Source of the DNA: Symsagittifera roscoffensis
Lineage: Eukaryota > Xenacoelomorpha > Acoela > Convolutidae
Length of the DNA: 64,000 nt
Direction of reading: 5' to 3'
NCBI RefSeq assembly: GCF_963678635.1
Contig: NC_087068.1
Coordinates: 1,240,001-1,304,000 of the forward strand
Numbering within the stretch: position 1 is the first letter of the stretch; the number at the start of each line of letters is the position of its first letter. Shown piece by piece: positions 52,810 to 64,000 of the stretch. Both the position numbers and the translations under genes were made by a program. The notes under the pieces are model-generated. The model searched no databases. It was not told the DNA's origin and saw only the letters and a list, made by a program, of their open reading frames with translations.

Positions 52810-53224
52810 ACGTGAAAAGCGAAGGAAACATTGCTGAGATCACAGCGTTCAAAAACCAATAACGAATACCCGACATACTTCAAGTCGAGAAACACCTGCG
52901 TGGTAAAAACACGAGCGGAAAAAAAAACAATCGCAGACGTGACTTTTACCTGAAAAAAGAGTGAGAAAACAATCCAAGAAGGAGGACTAAAACCTCGAAA
53001 ACTGTAAAAAAAAACCAAGCCCCAACAAAAACAAGTACAAGAAAAAACTCTTTGACCTCGGAGAAGGTAACAAACCTTCGAAACCGAAAAAACCGAGATA
53101 ACTACTATCCCCAGCCGAATCGAGATTCCAAAATAGTGGTGCCCAAAAGGCCCCAATACACCAGAAACCGAAACCGCAGAAACCGAAATACTACAGCAGA
53201 AACGTCCATCAACCTTATGCAGAG

Positions 53225-53445
53225 ATACATCATGAATGTTTGGGTCCCCAGAATCATTAGATGTGACCAGGTGCAAATTTTTAGAGACAAAAATGCAATT
53301 TGTTTTGCAAAGTTAATAACATCAATTTTTTTTGCACCAGTTGATGATCACATTGCTAAAGGTTTAGTAGAAAGCCTTTTTTCAAAACTCAAAACCAGGT
53401 TAGTCGAAATGAAAATTCATCCAAAAAAACACACCATACGAATTA
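53225..53445 (+). pseudogene. Gypsy 2 integrase fragment
   Basis: Val-Pro-Arg-Ile-Ile-Arg-Cys-Asp (second catalytic Asp region) and Lys-Gly-Leu-Val-Glu-Ser-Leu-Phe-...-Lys-Thr-Arg-Leu (catalytic Glu region) are in order and spacing. Confidence 0.65.
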
Positions 53446-53479
53446 GCATCAGAGTTAGCAGAGCTCACTAAACATTTGA

Positions 53480-54786
53480 TAATCAAATCCGGCGAGTGGC
53501 ACAAAAATTTCAGTTTTTGAAAAGCATATGCGATGGAGACCAAACACATTATTATCAAACTTGACTACCACTAGTATTTAAAACAATTTAAGTTGAGTTA
53601 ACATAACATTATCTACTGGTTCAGATAAAAAAGAATATAGAAAAACCGCGGCTAAAATTGGACCAGTTATATGACATAAGCGTAGATCCAATTTTGAAGT
53701 CGTCATCAAGCGCAGGGCGCTGAGGGACAATCAGCGACAAATCATTAATCAAGATAGCAACAGGGCTGATAACCAATGTTGGAAAGTAAGGCAGTCGTTT
53801 CATTATTAAGGAGAAATTTAAGTGAGTAGAGAAAACTCCTGAAAAAATTTACGGGATTTAATTGGCCAGATAGCCAGGTAGAAAAGCCCAAAAAGTGAAA
53901 AATCCGAGCTAATATCTACAAACATATCAAACTCAAGAAGCGAAAAGACTAGCATACATCCCATATACCGCTTGGATCCTAACATTTGGTAAAAAAACCG
54001 AGACTACTGAGAAACAGCGGACTCGCTCACACCCTAACCCGAAAATAGAAGGTAACTGCAGGCCAACTCAGTTATGCACTTCAAGCATAAAAGTCAGCCA
54101 GACATGTAAAAAACTATCGGTTTTTGGACATTGAAAATCCTTCAGCCCATCCTTTTTTTATGGAAAACAGGGAGAGTAACTACAAAAGGTGAAGCAAACC
54201 ATTATCGAGGATATTCAGCAGGACCAAGGGACAAAAGAGCCAAACAACAAAACCGGCTGGAGCATGGCACCAGCAAAAAACAACCCAAAATCAATGGTGA
54301 GAGGCAGCATGGAAAAGAAACAGATCGAATCCCTAAACTCAGAAGCTATCCACTAAATTCGTAAACCCTGATCCGATCTTGAACCCAAAGAACGGGAAAA
54401 GGAGACCAACACCACAATCACCACCCATCCAAGAAGCATAGTTACACAAGGAATTAAATGGACAAAACAGGAGGGCCGCGCGGATCACGCGGTCGTGAAG
54501 GAGTGTCTGGAAATCTTACAAACATTGGGATCAAAAACAGCAGCAGGCCAAACAGACGACATATAGGTAGTCAAATTAAGGTAGTCATATTGGAAAAACA
54601 ACATGAAAAAACAAAAACATCGCAAAGCAGAGAAAATTTTAAAACGAAGACGACAATGTAAAATAGAAGGACGAAACGACAATAAAAGAGAACAAGAGAA
54701 GAAGAAATGAGGGAAACGGGAGTATAATAACATGATGAAAACAGTTGAAAACTTACTTTTATTTTTGAAGTTTTCAGTGACGTCTC
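53480..54786 (+). other. Decayed 3' part of Gypsy 2
   Basis: A-rich sequence with Lys-rich open bits (54131-54364, 54458-54661), probably integrase tail and 3' untranslated region. No distinct domain is visible. Confidence 0.4.
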
Positions 54787-55080
54787 ATCCATCTGGATTC
54801 ATGTGTTATACGTCTATTTTTTATCATATCTGTAAACAGACATTCTAAGCTAGATGATATACCAAAATTTTCGAGTTCGGCCTTGAAGGTCAAGTGTATT
54901 AGGTGACCTTCACGGCACCTGCGATCTTACAATTAGTGCATGTCTAACGCGTGTTCCTTGTCGACAATTTGTACCTTGAACAGTAGACCTTGATACACCT
55001 CTGTCTTTATATAGATTAGGAATAGAAGCGGAGGACTCCTCTTACTAAGTATAATTACATTACACTTAATTATTGATCTT
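54787..55080 (+). repeat. 3' LTR remnant of Gypsy 2
   Basis: Matches the split 5' LTR: CATCCATC-GG, TCATATCTGTAAA-AGA, CGGCACCTG-GA, GCATGTCTAACG-GTGTTC-TTGTCGAC and ACACCTCTGTC. Confidence 0.7.
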
Positions 55081-55749
55081 GTACCCATGTAAGTGGTACT
55101 CATTTATGATCAAACAACCCAAGAATATTTTAATCGGGATCAACGTAACCATAATTCGCAAGTTTCAGGGCAAGTATCAGGGAATAGTTTCACCATAACG
55201 GGTAAAATTCAATGGCTTCAAACCTGGATATATAGAATAGGCAAACTTTTAAAAAGGATTCGCTACGTTAGACTTTACAATTAGATAAAAAAGGTCAATG
55301 TGAGATTTGAAATCAACAGAAAATTCTGTTTACGATCTTTGAAAATACTTTGACAAAAAAAATAATTTAAAATTCAAAATATGAAACTGAAAATCTAAAT
55401 AAGAAACTAAATAGACATCTACATCAAACAAACAACTGTTTTCCACAACTTGAGGTTGTGACAACTCAGCCGAGAATGAATACCAAATACGCAGGAACAT
55501 AACTGATAAAGGAATGAGTTGATAAATAATTGACATTGTCGACTGCAAAGTATAGACTAAATGTATACCCTACGCGCCAATTTTTAGGACAAATTTGTAA
55601 TTATGCAAACTACAATTATAAATTTCACATCAAAATCAAAATATCAGTTTGTGGATATACCATTTTCTCAATTGGTGATTTTTTTCATTTTTTACAGATT
55701 GTCTTTTTAACTAGACCTTCAAACGCCTCAATTGAATCACATATTTGCT

Positions 55750-58700
55750 CTCACAAAACCTCAATTGTTTTCTGGCCTTTAGTGAGGATATTTGCGAGGA
55801 CGTCGATACATCCGACTGGTTGTCATCTATTGGTAAGTTAGTCACCCTCTTTTCTTGTCTGCGTCTCACACGATTTCTGGCTGCTATATGCTTGCAGCCT
55901 GCCTAACCCGATTCCTGATGCCGTCTCATGATACCCCGTACAGTTATTTCCTTCTGTCGGACGGCAAACACTCAGACTCGCAATAACAATCAAAGGTGCT
56001 GCCTCGAGATTTCTCTTCTGCAGGACCTGTTGCGAGACTCCGCCACAACCGGGTATGATTTCTGATAGATGACATAATTGTCTGACATCTCAGTGTCTTA
56101 ATCCTGGAGGACATCTGGCTGAATGACACGTTCATTTGTGACAAAATCTTTATACTTAACAAGAAGGTATCATCCTTCGTGGAGGTTTCCTCCTCTGAAT
56201 GCAACTGATCGGAGGACCATTCTATTAGGCAACACATCACAGTAAAATTTTTCTTCATCTAGCTCTTTGTTCAACTCAGCTATTGGAGCATTTATGCTGA
56301 CCACTCTGGTGGCATTATTCACCGTCAAGTTGACATTCCAATGCATTTTTTCTTACAGCGCACTCAACAGGTCCTTACTACTCATTGCCTTGGTAAAGCA
56401 ATCAGCAATCATTATCGGAATGAATATGGACTTAATCCCTTCACATTTCATCATACTCTCACCATGGCGATATTTTTGGTGCTTAATTGACTTCATGCTT
56501 GAACTTGAGCGCGTCCAAATTCACTTGAACCCACATACTGTCTGTCAAAACTGTAGAAGCATTTAGACTTATGTCTGAGGCCCAAGTCAAGAAGTATTAT
56601 TTTCCAATAGGCCTATTTATCACTAATAAGTCTCGCTGCCAAAACCTCTGCTTCGAAGTTGCTAAGAAAACGACCGATGGTAATCGACGGGAAGTGTATT
56701 GTCGCTACCTTTCCTATGTCTTTTTCTCTCACTTTTTTTAGATGATCGTCTACATTTTTTGACTGGCGCCTTTGTTATTCCATTTGAAAAATTTTACTGT
56801 TTCCCAAAATTTAAACGATTGTTTTGGTCTCCGTTTGTATAACATAACCAGTGCGTTTTACTCAAGCATTTGGTTGTCCCATCGATCAGAAAATCGTCTA
56901 CATAAACAAAAAACTACCCCATGCAATTTCAGTTATTAGATTTTATAAAGAATGGGGAATACTTCGCCATATATTTGTTTGGTTGTTGCGAGTAAAGTTA
57001 ATTTCTTAATGTCTGGTACCAATTCTGAGCGGCGCTAATTAAGCGTAAGCTGCTACCAGGAGCTTCCAGCCATGCTTTTTTGGTATTTGAGCGTCTGCTG
57101 GTGGCTGTAAAAAACATCGCGTTTGATCCTACGCGATTGGAGAAATGCTGTCATTGGTTCCCATTCCATTTGTTTTTGATGCACAGTACTGAAAAAGCTT
57201 GCTGCTTTTGACGCCGTTGGGACAAAGTTTTCAGTGAGAAGGCTCTGCTCGATTCCACACCTCGAGTTCCTGTATCTTTAACTGTAAGAATATGTCTTGG
57301 TTTTTCTTTCACTCTAGTATCCCCTCTACTTCGGTACGATTCATTAAGTTTGGTAACAATCAAGATTAGGATGTCACTAGGGTATCGTTGATGAATTCTT
57401 GTTTTGTATGAAAGGTTCTTCAGACGTCCCATCCCCATAAAATTCGTAGAGACCATTTTATCCACGGGGGAAAGGACCAAAACAAGAGCTGTACAGCTCA
57501 TCACGGCGAACAGAGATCGTTTGCTTATCACTCATTCCATTTAGGGACTTTGATGCCTCGCTGCCCCTATAATTGTTTTGGGCTACTTTTACCGTTTCGC
57601 TTTACTGTTTCGTCATTTTATCCCTCAATAGATCACTAACTTTTTCCACTTCACTTCGTTCTTGCATTTACATAATTGCTTCTTTTACCCTACTCGCACT
57701 GATTTCAGCTTTCCTACCTAGTAACTCCTCTTCCTATCTACTCCGCTGCTGGAATCTGCTTTGCTGGATCAAAAATCACTGGAGTAAATTCAATTCCGCC
57801 CCATCATGGATTTTTAGCAAGCTCTTTGTTTGCAAAATGAATTTATACTCTTCTGCTGTTTCCTCGCGCATGAGAGAGTATTCGCCGTAAACACGCAACT
57901 TCGTCTCGCCCTTCTTTCTTCTTCCAAGCTTCTGCGTTTCCTGATTTTTGCTTCTTTCTTTTTTCAGTTTTTTCATTGTCTCCTTTTTTTCTTCTTCGAT
58001 TGGTTCTTCGTTCACACTTACTTCTCTAGATAAACTTTTATATAAGTTTTAAGATCCACAAATAAACAATTTCTAATAAATTCTTCGACACATCAAACTC
58101 TTTTGATTACTATTCGCGATTAACTCAGTTTCGTCAATTTTTTTGTTTCATTTTTACTTCGTTCACACACTTGTTTGTTTTAAATGACCTCTCGCTGTTT
58201 GATTCAGATAGATGAATCATCATTTTTTGTACATCTTGACAAACTATAGGTAATAATTCTGAACGACTTTTCTTTTCGTTTTTTTTTCCAGCTTTGCATT
58301 ATGTAACCGTACTGTCTATTCGACATACGTTTAGTCGACTCATTCTGTTTGAACTCATTTTATTTAATGTTTTGATACACTTACTTCAAATTATTTCTCC
58401 ACAGTTCTCCACACACCCCTCTTTCTATTTCCTTTTTTTGTTATTAATTTTTTAAGTTTTCTCTTTTTCTGCTTCCTTATTTTCAAAAACGCTCTCCTCG
58501 TCATCACTACAATCTTTTGAGGGTTTTTCGTTTCCAGGTTTAATACCTAGAACGTCAGCTAGGCGTTTCCCATGTCTACAATTGAAAGTCTCATCTAAAA
58601 AAAATCTCCCACTCAGTCTATGTTTCAGGTCTTGTCTCCTTTTTTAAATGCAAATTTTTTTTCAATTTTATTCGTTACGAAGAATTTTCATAATTTTTAA

Positions 58701-59300
58701 ATTCTTCGAAATGTTTTTTCAGGGCTTTAACTTCTGTCTTTTTGACATTGTCAAATCTTGAGGCATTTTTTTCTGTGTCAATTGATTGTTTGCATTCTAA
58801 TGATAAAGTCTCTGACATCAGGACAGTCCATTAACTCCCAATATAGGTTTCGTTGTAACTAGTTCATGAGCTACTTTAACTAACTGTAACAGGTCCCGAA
58901 AGTTATTCTTTCGCAATTTGGTTAGAATCTTTTGTATATATCTGTACTGTGTTTTAGCTCCAAATAAAAATGGGGCCTAACTGCTTTAGTTTTCACGTGG
59001 CATCCAATGGTTGACATCATTATGGGCTTTCCATGATAGTTACTGGTCTTTGTGTCCGACCACTCTTTATGTTCCTAACCGAAAAATTTCATCAATTAAG
59101 TGAAGTAATAACAATTTGTTATTTAGTTTTAGGGTCTACAAGTTCTGTCAAGTCAATTGCCACTGATTCATTGTTTTGTTTACTTTTTGGTGTTATACAA
59201 ATTTTTGACTTTACCCACTCTTCAGGTTTCTTTTAAAGTGGTGCAAACTGCTAATAAAATTTAATCACCTCATCAAATTTTTTTCAAGTTTTTCTCTACA
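55750..59300 (-). mobile_element. Degenerate Copia (GalEa-like) retrotransposon
   Basis: The minus strand shows an integrase-like segment (Val-Ala-Ile-Asp-Leu-Thr-Glu-Leu, about 59130-59160), the Copia RT run Gln-Asn-Trp-Tyr-Gln-Thr-Leu and Phe-Val-Tyr-Val-Asp-Asp-Phe-Leu-Ile (about 56890-57045), and a C-terminal Ala-Asn-Ile-Leu-Thr-Lys-Gly of Copia RNase H (about 55780-55830). The order integrase then RT then RNase H is Copia, not Gypsy. There are many stops and no LTRs were found by eye. Confidence 0.6.
56885..57050 (-). pseudogene. Copia reverse transcriptase core
   Basis: The Trp-Tyr-Gln-Thr-Leu block and the Tyr-Val-Asp-Asp catalytic motif are separated by about 38 codons, as in Copia RT. 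Three in-frame stops are present. Confidence 0.65.
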
Positions 59301-59639
59301 CCTGAGCCTTCATTAAAAAATCTTCTTTTTTTGGCTGGTATGATTTTCTTCACTAATGATTCTTTCTTATATAAAAAGTGTCTCATCCGTTCATCTTATT
59401 CGTTGTCTCATTCTCAGTGTTTGATCATGTTTTTTTATTTTTACCGATTCGATGGCCGAGTGTATATATTGATACTTAAAAGGTTTTTTTTGGAGTCATC
59501 CTCAGAATATTTGGAAACTCTAAAGTGATCTCCAAGTTTTCGATCGCTTAATTCCGAGAAGTAAAAGTATCCAATTCTTGTTCAGTATGTAATGCATCTG
59601 TATAATGCTTATGCAAGCAAAAAAAACGACATCACTTCC

Positions 59640-59850
59640 ATTACTTGAGTTTTTTGCGACCCATGTTGTGATTTTGCGCGATCCATGTTGCGACTTTGCG
59701 CGATGCATGTTGCGGCGACTTTGCTCGACCCATGTTGCGACTTTGCGCTACCCAAATTAGCTATCTTGCGATTCTGCGCGACCCATGTTGCGACATTGCG
59801 CGACCCAAATTGACTATGTTGCAACTTTTTGCTACTCAAGTCTCTTGCGG
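59640..59850. repeat. Degenerate minisatellite, about 20-25 bp unit
   Basis: TTGCGCGACCCATGTTGCGAC recurs about nine times with variants. There are no conserved spacers, so it is not a CRISPR array. Confidence 0.75.
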
Positions 59851-59939
59851 GATGATGAAATTTTGGTTACAGAAAGACCAGTTCGGCTACCCATTTCGGT
59901 CGCAACATGAGTCGCGGACCTCGACTCAGGGTTTTTGTT

Positions 59940-61200
59940 CATAACCTTATCCAATGGTCTATACCTCGACTTGAAGCAATATATCCCGTTCTTCCTCTCA
60001 GATTAAATCCTCTGATGAACTGGGGGCTATCCACGCCAATGAATGTTGTTTTTGAATATGATTTCTGATTATCATTTAGTGTAAGCCGTCTTAAAATTTC
60101 TTCTAGTATAGCGGATCCATTCTGTTCTCTGATCATTTTTTTCTCGCGCTGTTTTGAGTTTGTTTTAATCTTGCTTGCTTCGTCCCAGTTGATCTTTCTA
60201 AAAGAAGTATGCAAAAATAGTCGTTCATTGCCATATCAGCTTCTTTCCCTTAACTTCGATATCTTTTCATCCTACTGATGTATTCATTTTAACATGATTC
60301 CGGTCATTTCTGACATCTCGATATGATTGAGTAAACTTTCAAAAAAGGATTTTGTGTCAAACTTTCTTCTAAATCTTATGAATTTTATCAACACCGTTCC
60401 TTGGTCTTTATCCATTATAACTTCAATCTGGTTAAACTCCAGGTTTGTAGTTCTACTGATGTTCCCAAGCGTATTTTGCATTCCTATCGGAGTTTGATTG
60501 AATTCACCCCACCACTTCTGCAATATGCTTCCACATCTAGTGAGTTTTAAAAATCGTTTCTTCAATATCTTGGGTTTTCTCGTTTCATTTATTTTGTTGT
60601 TCTAACTTTTCTAGTTCTTTCCTCTTTTCCCCAATTTTAGACGTTGTTTCTTTGTCTTCCTGTCCCCGAGTTTTCTGTGGCTCCCACAGTGGTTTGTTTT
60701 TCCTTCGAAGTTTTTAATTTTGCACTTTTTCCAATATTTCCCGTTTAAACCATTTTTATCGTAAATTTATTACGAGGACTAAGTGTGCACTGAATAGGCG
60801 CACAATTTTCCGTCTGCTTGTTCCCGGATTCCAGAGACAAGTCTCTAAACATGTTAAATTTGTGTCGAAACTATCAAAGAAATCGAAAGAACAAATAAGA
60901 ACAAAGCGAGCGTCCCTGTTGCAGAATCCGCTTAGATTTCCCAAAAAAAACACAGCTTGGCCTCGTAATAATTTTATTTTTTATTTTTGATATGATCCAT
61001 TTCTGAAGTATGTTAATGCAGAAAAATAACTTCAAAAATGTAAATTGCGAGGAAAAATTTCAAAAAATTGTTTAAACTAGGTTATTGAGAATATAGAAAT
61101 CAGCTATCCAGTTGCAATTGATGCCATTAACAGAGACACGGGTATAATTCCAGTTTTCATTTTTTCTTAGGAGCGTTCTCTGCAACATTGTTTCGAACAT
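59940..61200. other. Intergenic DNA, possible retroelement gag remains on the minus strand
   Basis: Minus-strand frames at 59939-60214 and 60284-60565 are Lys/Glu/Asn-rich and could be the gag of the Copia element. No diagnostic motif is visible. Confidence 0.25.
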
Positions 61201-61214
61201 TCGAGAAATTCGCT

Positions 61215-61590
61215 GCATTCAGGTGTGTTTTAGTTGTTGTTTTTTTTTCCAGTCAAAACCAGGTACCACAAGTAAGTTTTAAAAAATGTGTCGATTTATA
61301 TATCATATAAAAGCCCTTTAGGTCGTGTTTTGAAAGCAAGTAGAAAAAAACTGAAAAAAATCTGTGTCAACAAAAACAGGATTGAACTTTTTGCTTTTTG
61401 GACTAATTTTGAGCTAAAAAGGTCGTTTTTTTTTGTCTTTTCTACAAAAACTGTTTTCTTACTGGTCTATTTGACTATGGCTGTCGATTAAACCAAATTC
61501 TATTTGTTTTATTCAGATCTTTTTTCACACCACCCAGAAAAAGCGACACTAATTTGACAAATCAAGTTTTGTATTTTTTCAGGACTATGG
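61215..61590 (+). repeat. Dispersed repeat R, copy 3
   Basis: TTTTTTTCCAGTCAAAACCAGGTACCACAA-like start, GTGTCAACAAAAAC and TTTTTTCACACCACCCAGAAAAA-GCGACACTAA end, collinear with 47878-48440. Confidence 0.55.
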
Positions 61591-61599
61591 TAGGAACAT

Positions 61600-62608
61600 T
61601 CTTTCTTTAATAATCTTTGGTATTCTTATTTTAAAAAATAAAAACGCATGAAGAAACTTCTTAAATGGTAAACTGTTTTTACATGGTGTACTTAAAAAAT
61701 GCCGAAAAAATAACATAATCGTTTCATTCAAATGACTAGTTTCATGCAATTATATGTTAAATATGATTTTTAATTATTTTGCAACTGACCGAGTTTCGCC
61801 AAAACTTGGAATTTCAGGTTTTATTTTCACACAGTTGTGACTTTTATCTGAAACATTAGGAAAGTGACCCTACATCGAAAAGGGTCAAAATCAATCCAGC
61901 CAAAATCAATCCAACCGGAAGAAGCCAATTTGAGGAAACTCAATGAAATTGAAAGCCTAAAATTCTCAATAACGAGCTTGAAAACGTATCTGCATCCTTC
62001 GTATTGATATTTATGGCATGAAAAACAATCTTGTTTCAATTGTATGCTGCTCCTGTAGAATATTTTTCGATCGGTAAATTAAATCGAATAGTCAAGGAAT
62101 GTATCAATTTTTTTTGCATTCTCCTTGAACCCTAAAAAGGCTCAACTATTAAATTAAATTTTTAAATCGGCCAAGTTCGGCCAAATGTCTCGAAAATAGC
62201 AATACTTTTTTTGAATTGTTGCGACGATGCTTCTCAAAACAATTCCAAATTAGTTGAACTCGTCTTGAAACATATATCGAGCACATCACCAAACTTCAGA
62301 AATGTTCTTGTTACTTTTAATCTGTCATCATTTAAACGCCTCGTTTTGGCATTTGGAGTTCATGTGACAAAATTTAACCAAACATTTGAGGAATAAACAT
62401 CATATTTATAACTAATTAGACGCAAGGTCAACCCCAAGTCTACTGATTTCAAACTAGATTTAATTAATCTTCAGTTAAGTTTGCAAAATAAATAACTTTG
62501 ATAGAGCGGGCATTTTGCTAACTGTGGCAAAAAGTCAAAACTGACTTGAACTCTAAAATTCGGAAACTAAAAATTACCAATAATAATTAAACGGGCTAAT
62601 TAATTAAT
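61600..62608. other. Upstream region of the lipase gene, nothing recognised
   Basis: AT-rich. A GGGCTAATTAATTAAT stretch precedes the ATG. No clear promoter element. Confidence 0.35.
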
Positions 62609-62765
62609 ATGAAAATGCTCCGGATGTTGGTGCTATTGCTTGTGGCTATGGCGATGGAGTCACGTGCCGATGTTCTGGACCAGTTGGGGTCTGATGTCAA
62701 CAAGGATGGGCTGAATATGGATGTTTTGAAATACCTAGACGGGCTTCTTGAATCGTTTTCTTTTG
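62609..62765 (+). CDS. Lipase exon 1 (signal peptide)
   Basis: ATG 62609, donor TTTTG|GTAAGA, phase 1. Leu/Val/Ala-rich leader, likely cleaved after Ser-Arg-Ala. Confidence 0.8.
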
Positions 62766-64000
62766 GTAAGACCATTTATGTTGAAAAAAAAACTTTTATT
62801 TAATTCGGGAAAAAATGAAAAATCGATGTTTCCTAAAAAAATGAAAAAATGCATGTTTACATGTTCAATAACTGATCATTTTGAAGCTCATTTGCCTGAG
62901 CTTTTTTAAGGACTTGAGGAGCGGCGGTGAACTTACCACGTTCTCCGTCACTCAGTCGAGGCTTAGATAATATCTCTGCCGAATTATTACAGAAAAACTG
63001 AGTAATCCTTAAGCTGGGACACGAAAGCGACACAATGAAGAGCTCTTCGAGATAGTTCCAAAAAGGCCGTTTTTTCAGTAGTTTTAGGAATTTTTCTAAA
63101 AGTTGAGTTTTATTGCCGATTAAAAGTGTATTGGAAGTATAATAATCAAAAGGTACTTTCTTCGCTATGCTAAGCTGTTGAATTATTATTTTATAGTGGC
63201 GGACATTCGCTGCTGTAGGGGGTTGTTATAGAAATCCAAAACACTTTTTTACAAAAGGTTTGCGAAGTATTTGTGTGAGATTTCTTTGTCTAGACGAAAA
63301 GGAAGATAAAGAAACATCAGACAGTGTAGACCGCCTGAAGAAACTAGTTCGCGATGCCCTCTTTCTGGGACTGGACAACCTGGAGCAGCAGCTGGAGTCC
63401 ACTAGAGAGTTGTCACGTGACCCGGACACTAAGAGAAACGTGACGGAGTTGATCACCTCTAAAGGGTACAGCTGTGAGGACCACATTGCACAGACACAGG
63501 ATGGCTACTTGCTCAGTCTGCAGAGAGTCGGTCAGCTAACCACTCACTTTTCTTTCATCTTTTCAAACGCAACTTCAACTCATTTATATTTATAAAGAAT
63601 ACGTGTAATGTCGAGGACCTGGTTTTATGCTCAGACATTCATAGTCCCAATGAATACAGATAGGAAACCGAAAAAAAACATGGGCACAACGTGTTTCAAC
63701 TCCCAATATAGTCGTTAAAGGCTGAACTTTTGCGAACAACGTGATCCGAAAAATTCGGGAAATTAAAAAAATAATTTATAAAGCGAGGCAACATTTTTCA
63801 CAATTTTTACTCAACTGTAACATTGACGAGTAGCAAAAAAAAGTTCGATAGTCCATATTTGGGCAAACTCTAGTATGAAAAAGAGTGCAAAACCCGTGAC
63901 TAAATGAACAACATGTTATTTTTCCGCCTCTCAAATAAATTTCAAAACACTTCATTGCTCTCCAGGTCCAAACAGCACTCATGGACAACAGTTCCTGAAC
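62609..64000 (+). CDS. Acid lipase family gene (LIPA/LIPF type), 5' part, three exons
   Basis: Exons 62609-62765, 63294-63530 and 63966 to the window end join in phase (1, then 1). Residues 1 to about 20 are a signal peptide (Met-Lys-Met-Leu-Arg then Leu/Val/Ala). A long acidic, helical propeptide-like region follows. Then comes the start of the alpha/beta-hydrolase lipase domain: Asn-Val-Thr-Glu-Leu-Ile, Lys-Gly-Tyr, Glu-Asp-His, Gln-Asp-Gly-Tyr-Leu-Leu-Ser-Leu-Gln-Arg. That block is the conserved N-terminus of lysosomal acid and gastric lipases, enzymes that hydrolyse cholesteryl esters or triglycerides in lysosomes or the gut lumen. The catalytic Ser, Asp and His lie outside the window. 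The propeptide of about 85 residues before the domain is longer than in the mammalian enzymes. Confidence 0.8.
63294..63530 (+). CDS. Lipase exon 2 (start of lipase domain)
   Basis: Acceptor TTGTCTAG|AC, donor AGAGTCG|GTCAGC, phase 1 to 1. Higher GC than the flanks. Carries the Gly-Tyr...Asp-Gly-Tyr lipase signature. Confidence 0.85.
63966..64000 (+). CDS. Lipase exon 3 (partial)
   Basis: Acceptor CTCTCCAG|GTCC. 11 codons to the window edge, in phase with exon 2, at the position before the His-Gly oxyanion motif of the family. Confidence 0.6.

Larger units (their letters stand above)
47775..55080 (+). mobile_element. Degenerate Ty3/Gypsy element 2, internally duplicated
   Basis: LTR remnants lie at 47775-47860 plus 48490-48660 (5', split by an insertion) and 54787-55080 (3'). 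Between them are gag, zinc knuckle, protease, a first RT block, a second gag-like and RT block, RNase H and integrase fragments, all with stops. RT and RNase H motifs place it in the same clade as element 1. Confidence 0.75.

Noticed and set aside
52605..53276. 223-codon minus-strand frame with Ser-Leu repeats
   Set aside because: Crosses the (GA)n microsatellite and the decayed Gypsy 2 pol; its membrane-like look comes from the complement of A-rich DNA.
57151..57531. 126-codon minus-strand frame as a separate gene
   Set aside because: Lies within the decayed Copia element and shows no domain; could be part of its pol but cannot be supported alone.
59640..59850. CRISPR-like regularly repeated short units
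   Set aside because: Units vary, there are no unique spacers of constant length, and the DNA is from an animal.

Overview
The window is animal nuclear DNA, most likely from an AT-rich marine or soft-bodied invertebrate. The evidence is split genes with GT-AG introns, GC-richer exons in AT-rich introns, and a dense mix of decayed Ty3/Gypsy, Copia, LINE, Tc1/mariner-like and hAT-like elements with tRNA-derived SINE heads. There is no operon structure outside the first 6 kb, no rRNA, and no intact tRNA gene. I cannot name the species.

Left end (1-5.8 kb, possibly to about 7.8 kb): a virus-like block unlike the rest of the window. The + strand is visibly poor in G and the reading frames overlap or abut: stop TAA 89-91 next to ATG 92, a 13-nt overlap at 1411-1423, and a 4-nt ATGA overlap at 3988-3991. 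It encodes an envelope-glycoprotein-like protein (1411-3991, broken by one frame change near 1665) and a Ser/Thr/Pro-rich 603-residue protein of unknown function (3988-5799). Upstream lies what looks like the decayed tail of a second copy of the same two-gene module (2-1423). I read it as an endogenous viral element, or the env part of a large retroelement whose pol lies outside the window.

5.8-16.6 kb: mostly AT-rich DNA with a hAT-like foldback MITE (9488-10267, with a 29-bp palindrome), probable exons of a minus-strand gene (11273-12558) and a LINE endonuclease fragment (about 14.9-15.5 kb).

16.6-46.7 kb: one minus-strand gene of 19 exons, start ATG at 46735 and stop at 16589, whose phases all join into a 742-residue, largely coiled-coil protein. 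Its introns hold MITEs of the CAGGGGCGGAT family (one with an exact 8-bp target duplication), a foldback element (19781-20001), an old Gypsy element (23200-28956) flanked by a surprising 296-bp direct repeat, repeats shared between introns, and a nearly intact Tc1/mariner-like transposon with DD41D spacing (43770-45227).

46.7-62.6 kb: a retrotransposon graveyard, with a second, internally duplicated Gypsy element (about 47.78-55.08 kb, 5' LTR split by another repeat) and a decayed GalEa-like Copia element on the minus strand (about 55.75-59.3 kb). 62.6 kb to the end: the first three exons (+ strand) of a secreted/lysosomal acid-lipase family gene, which runs off the window.
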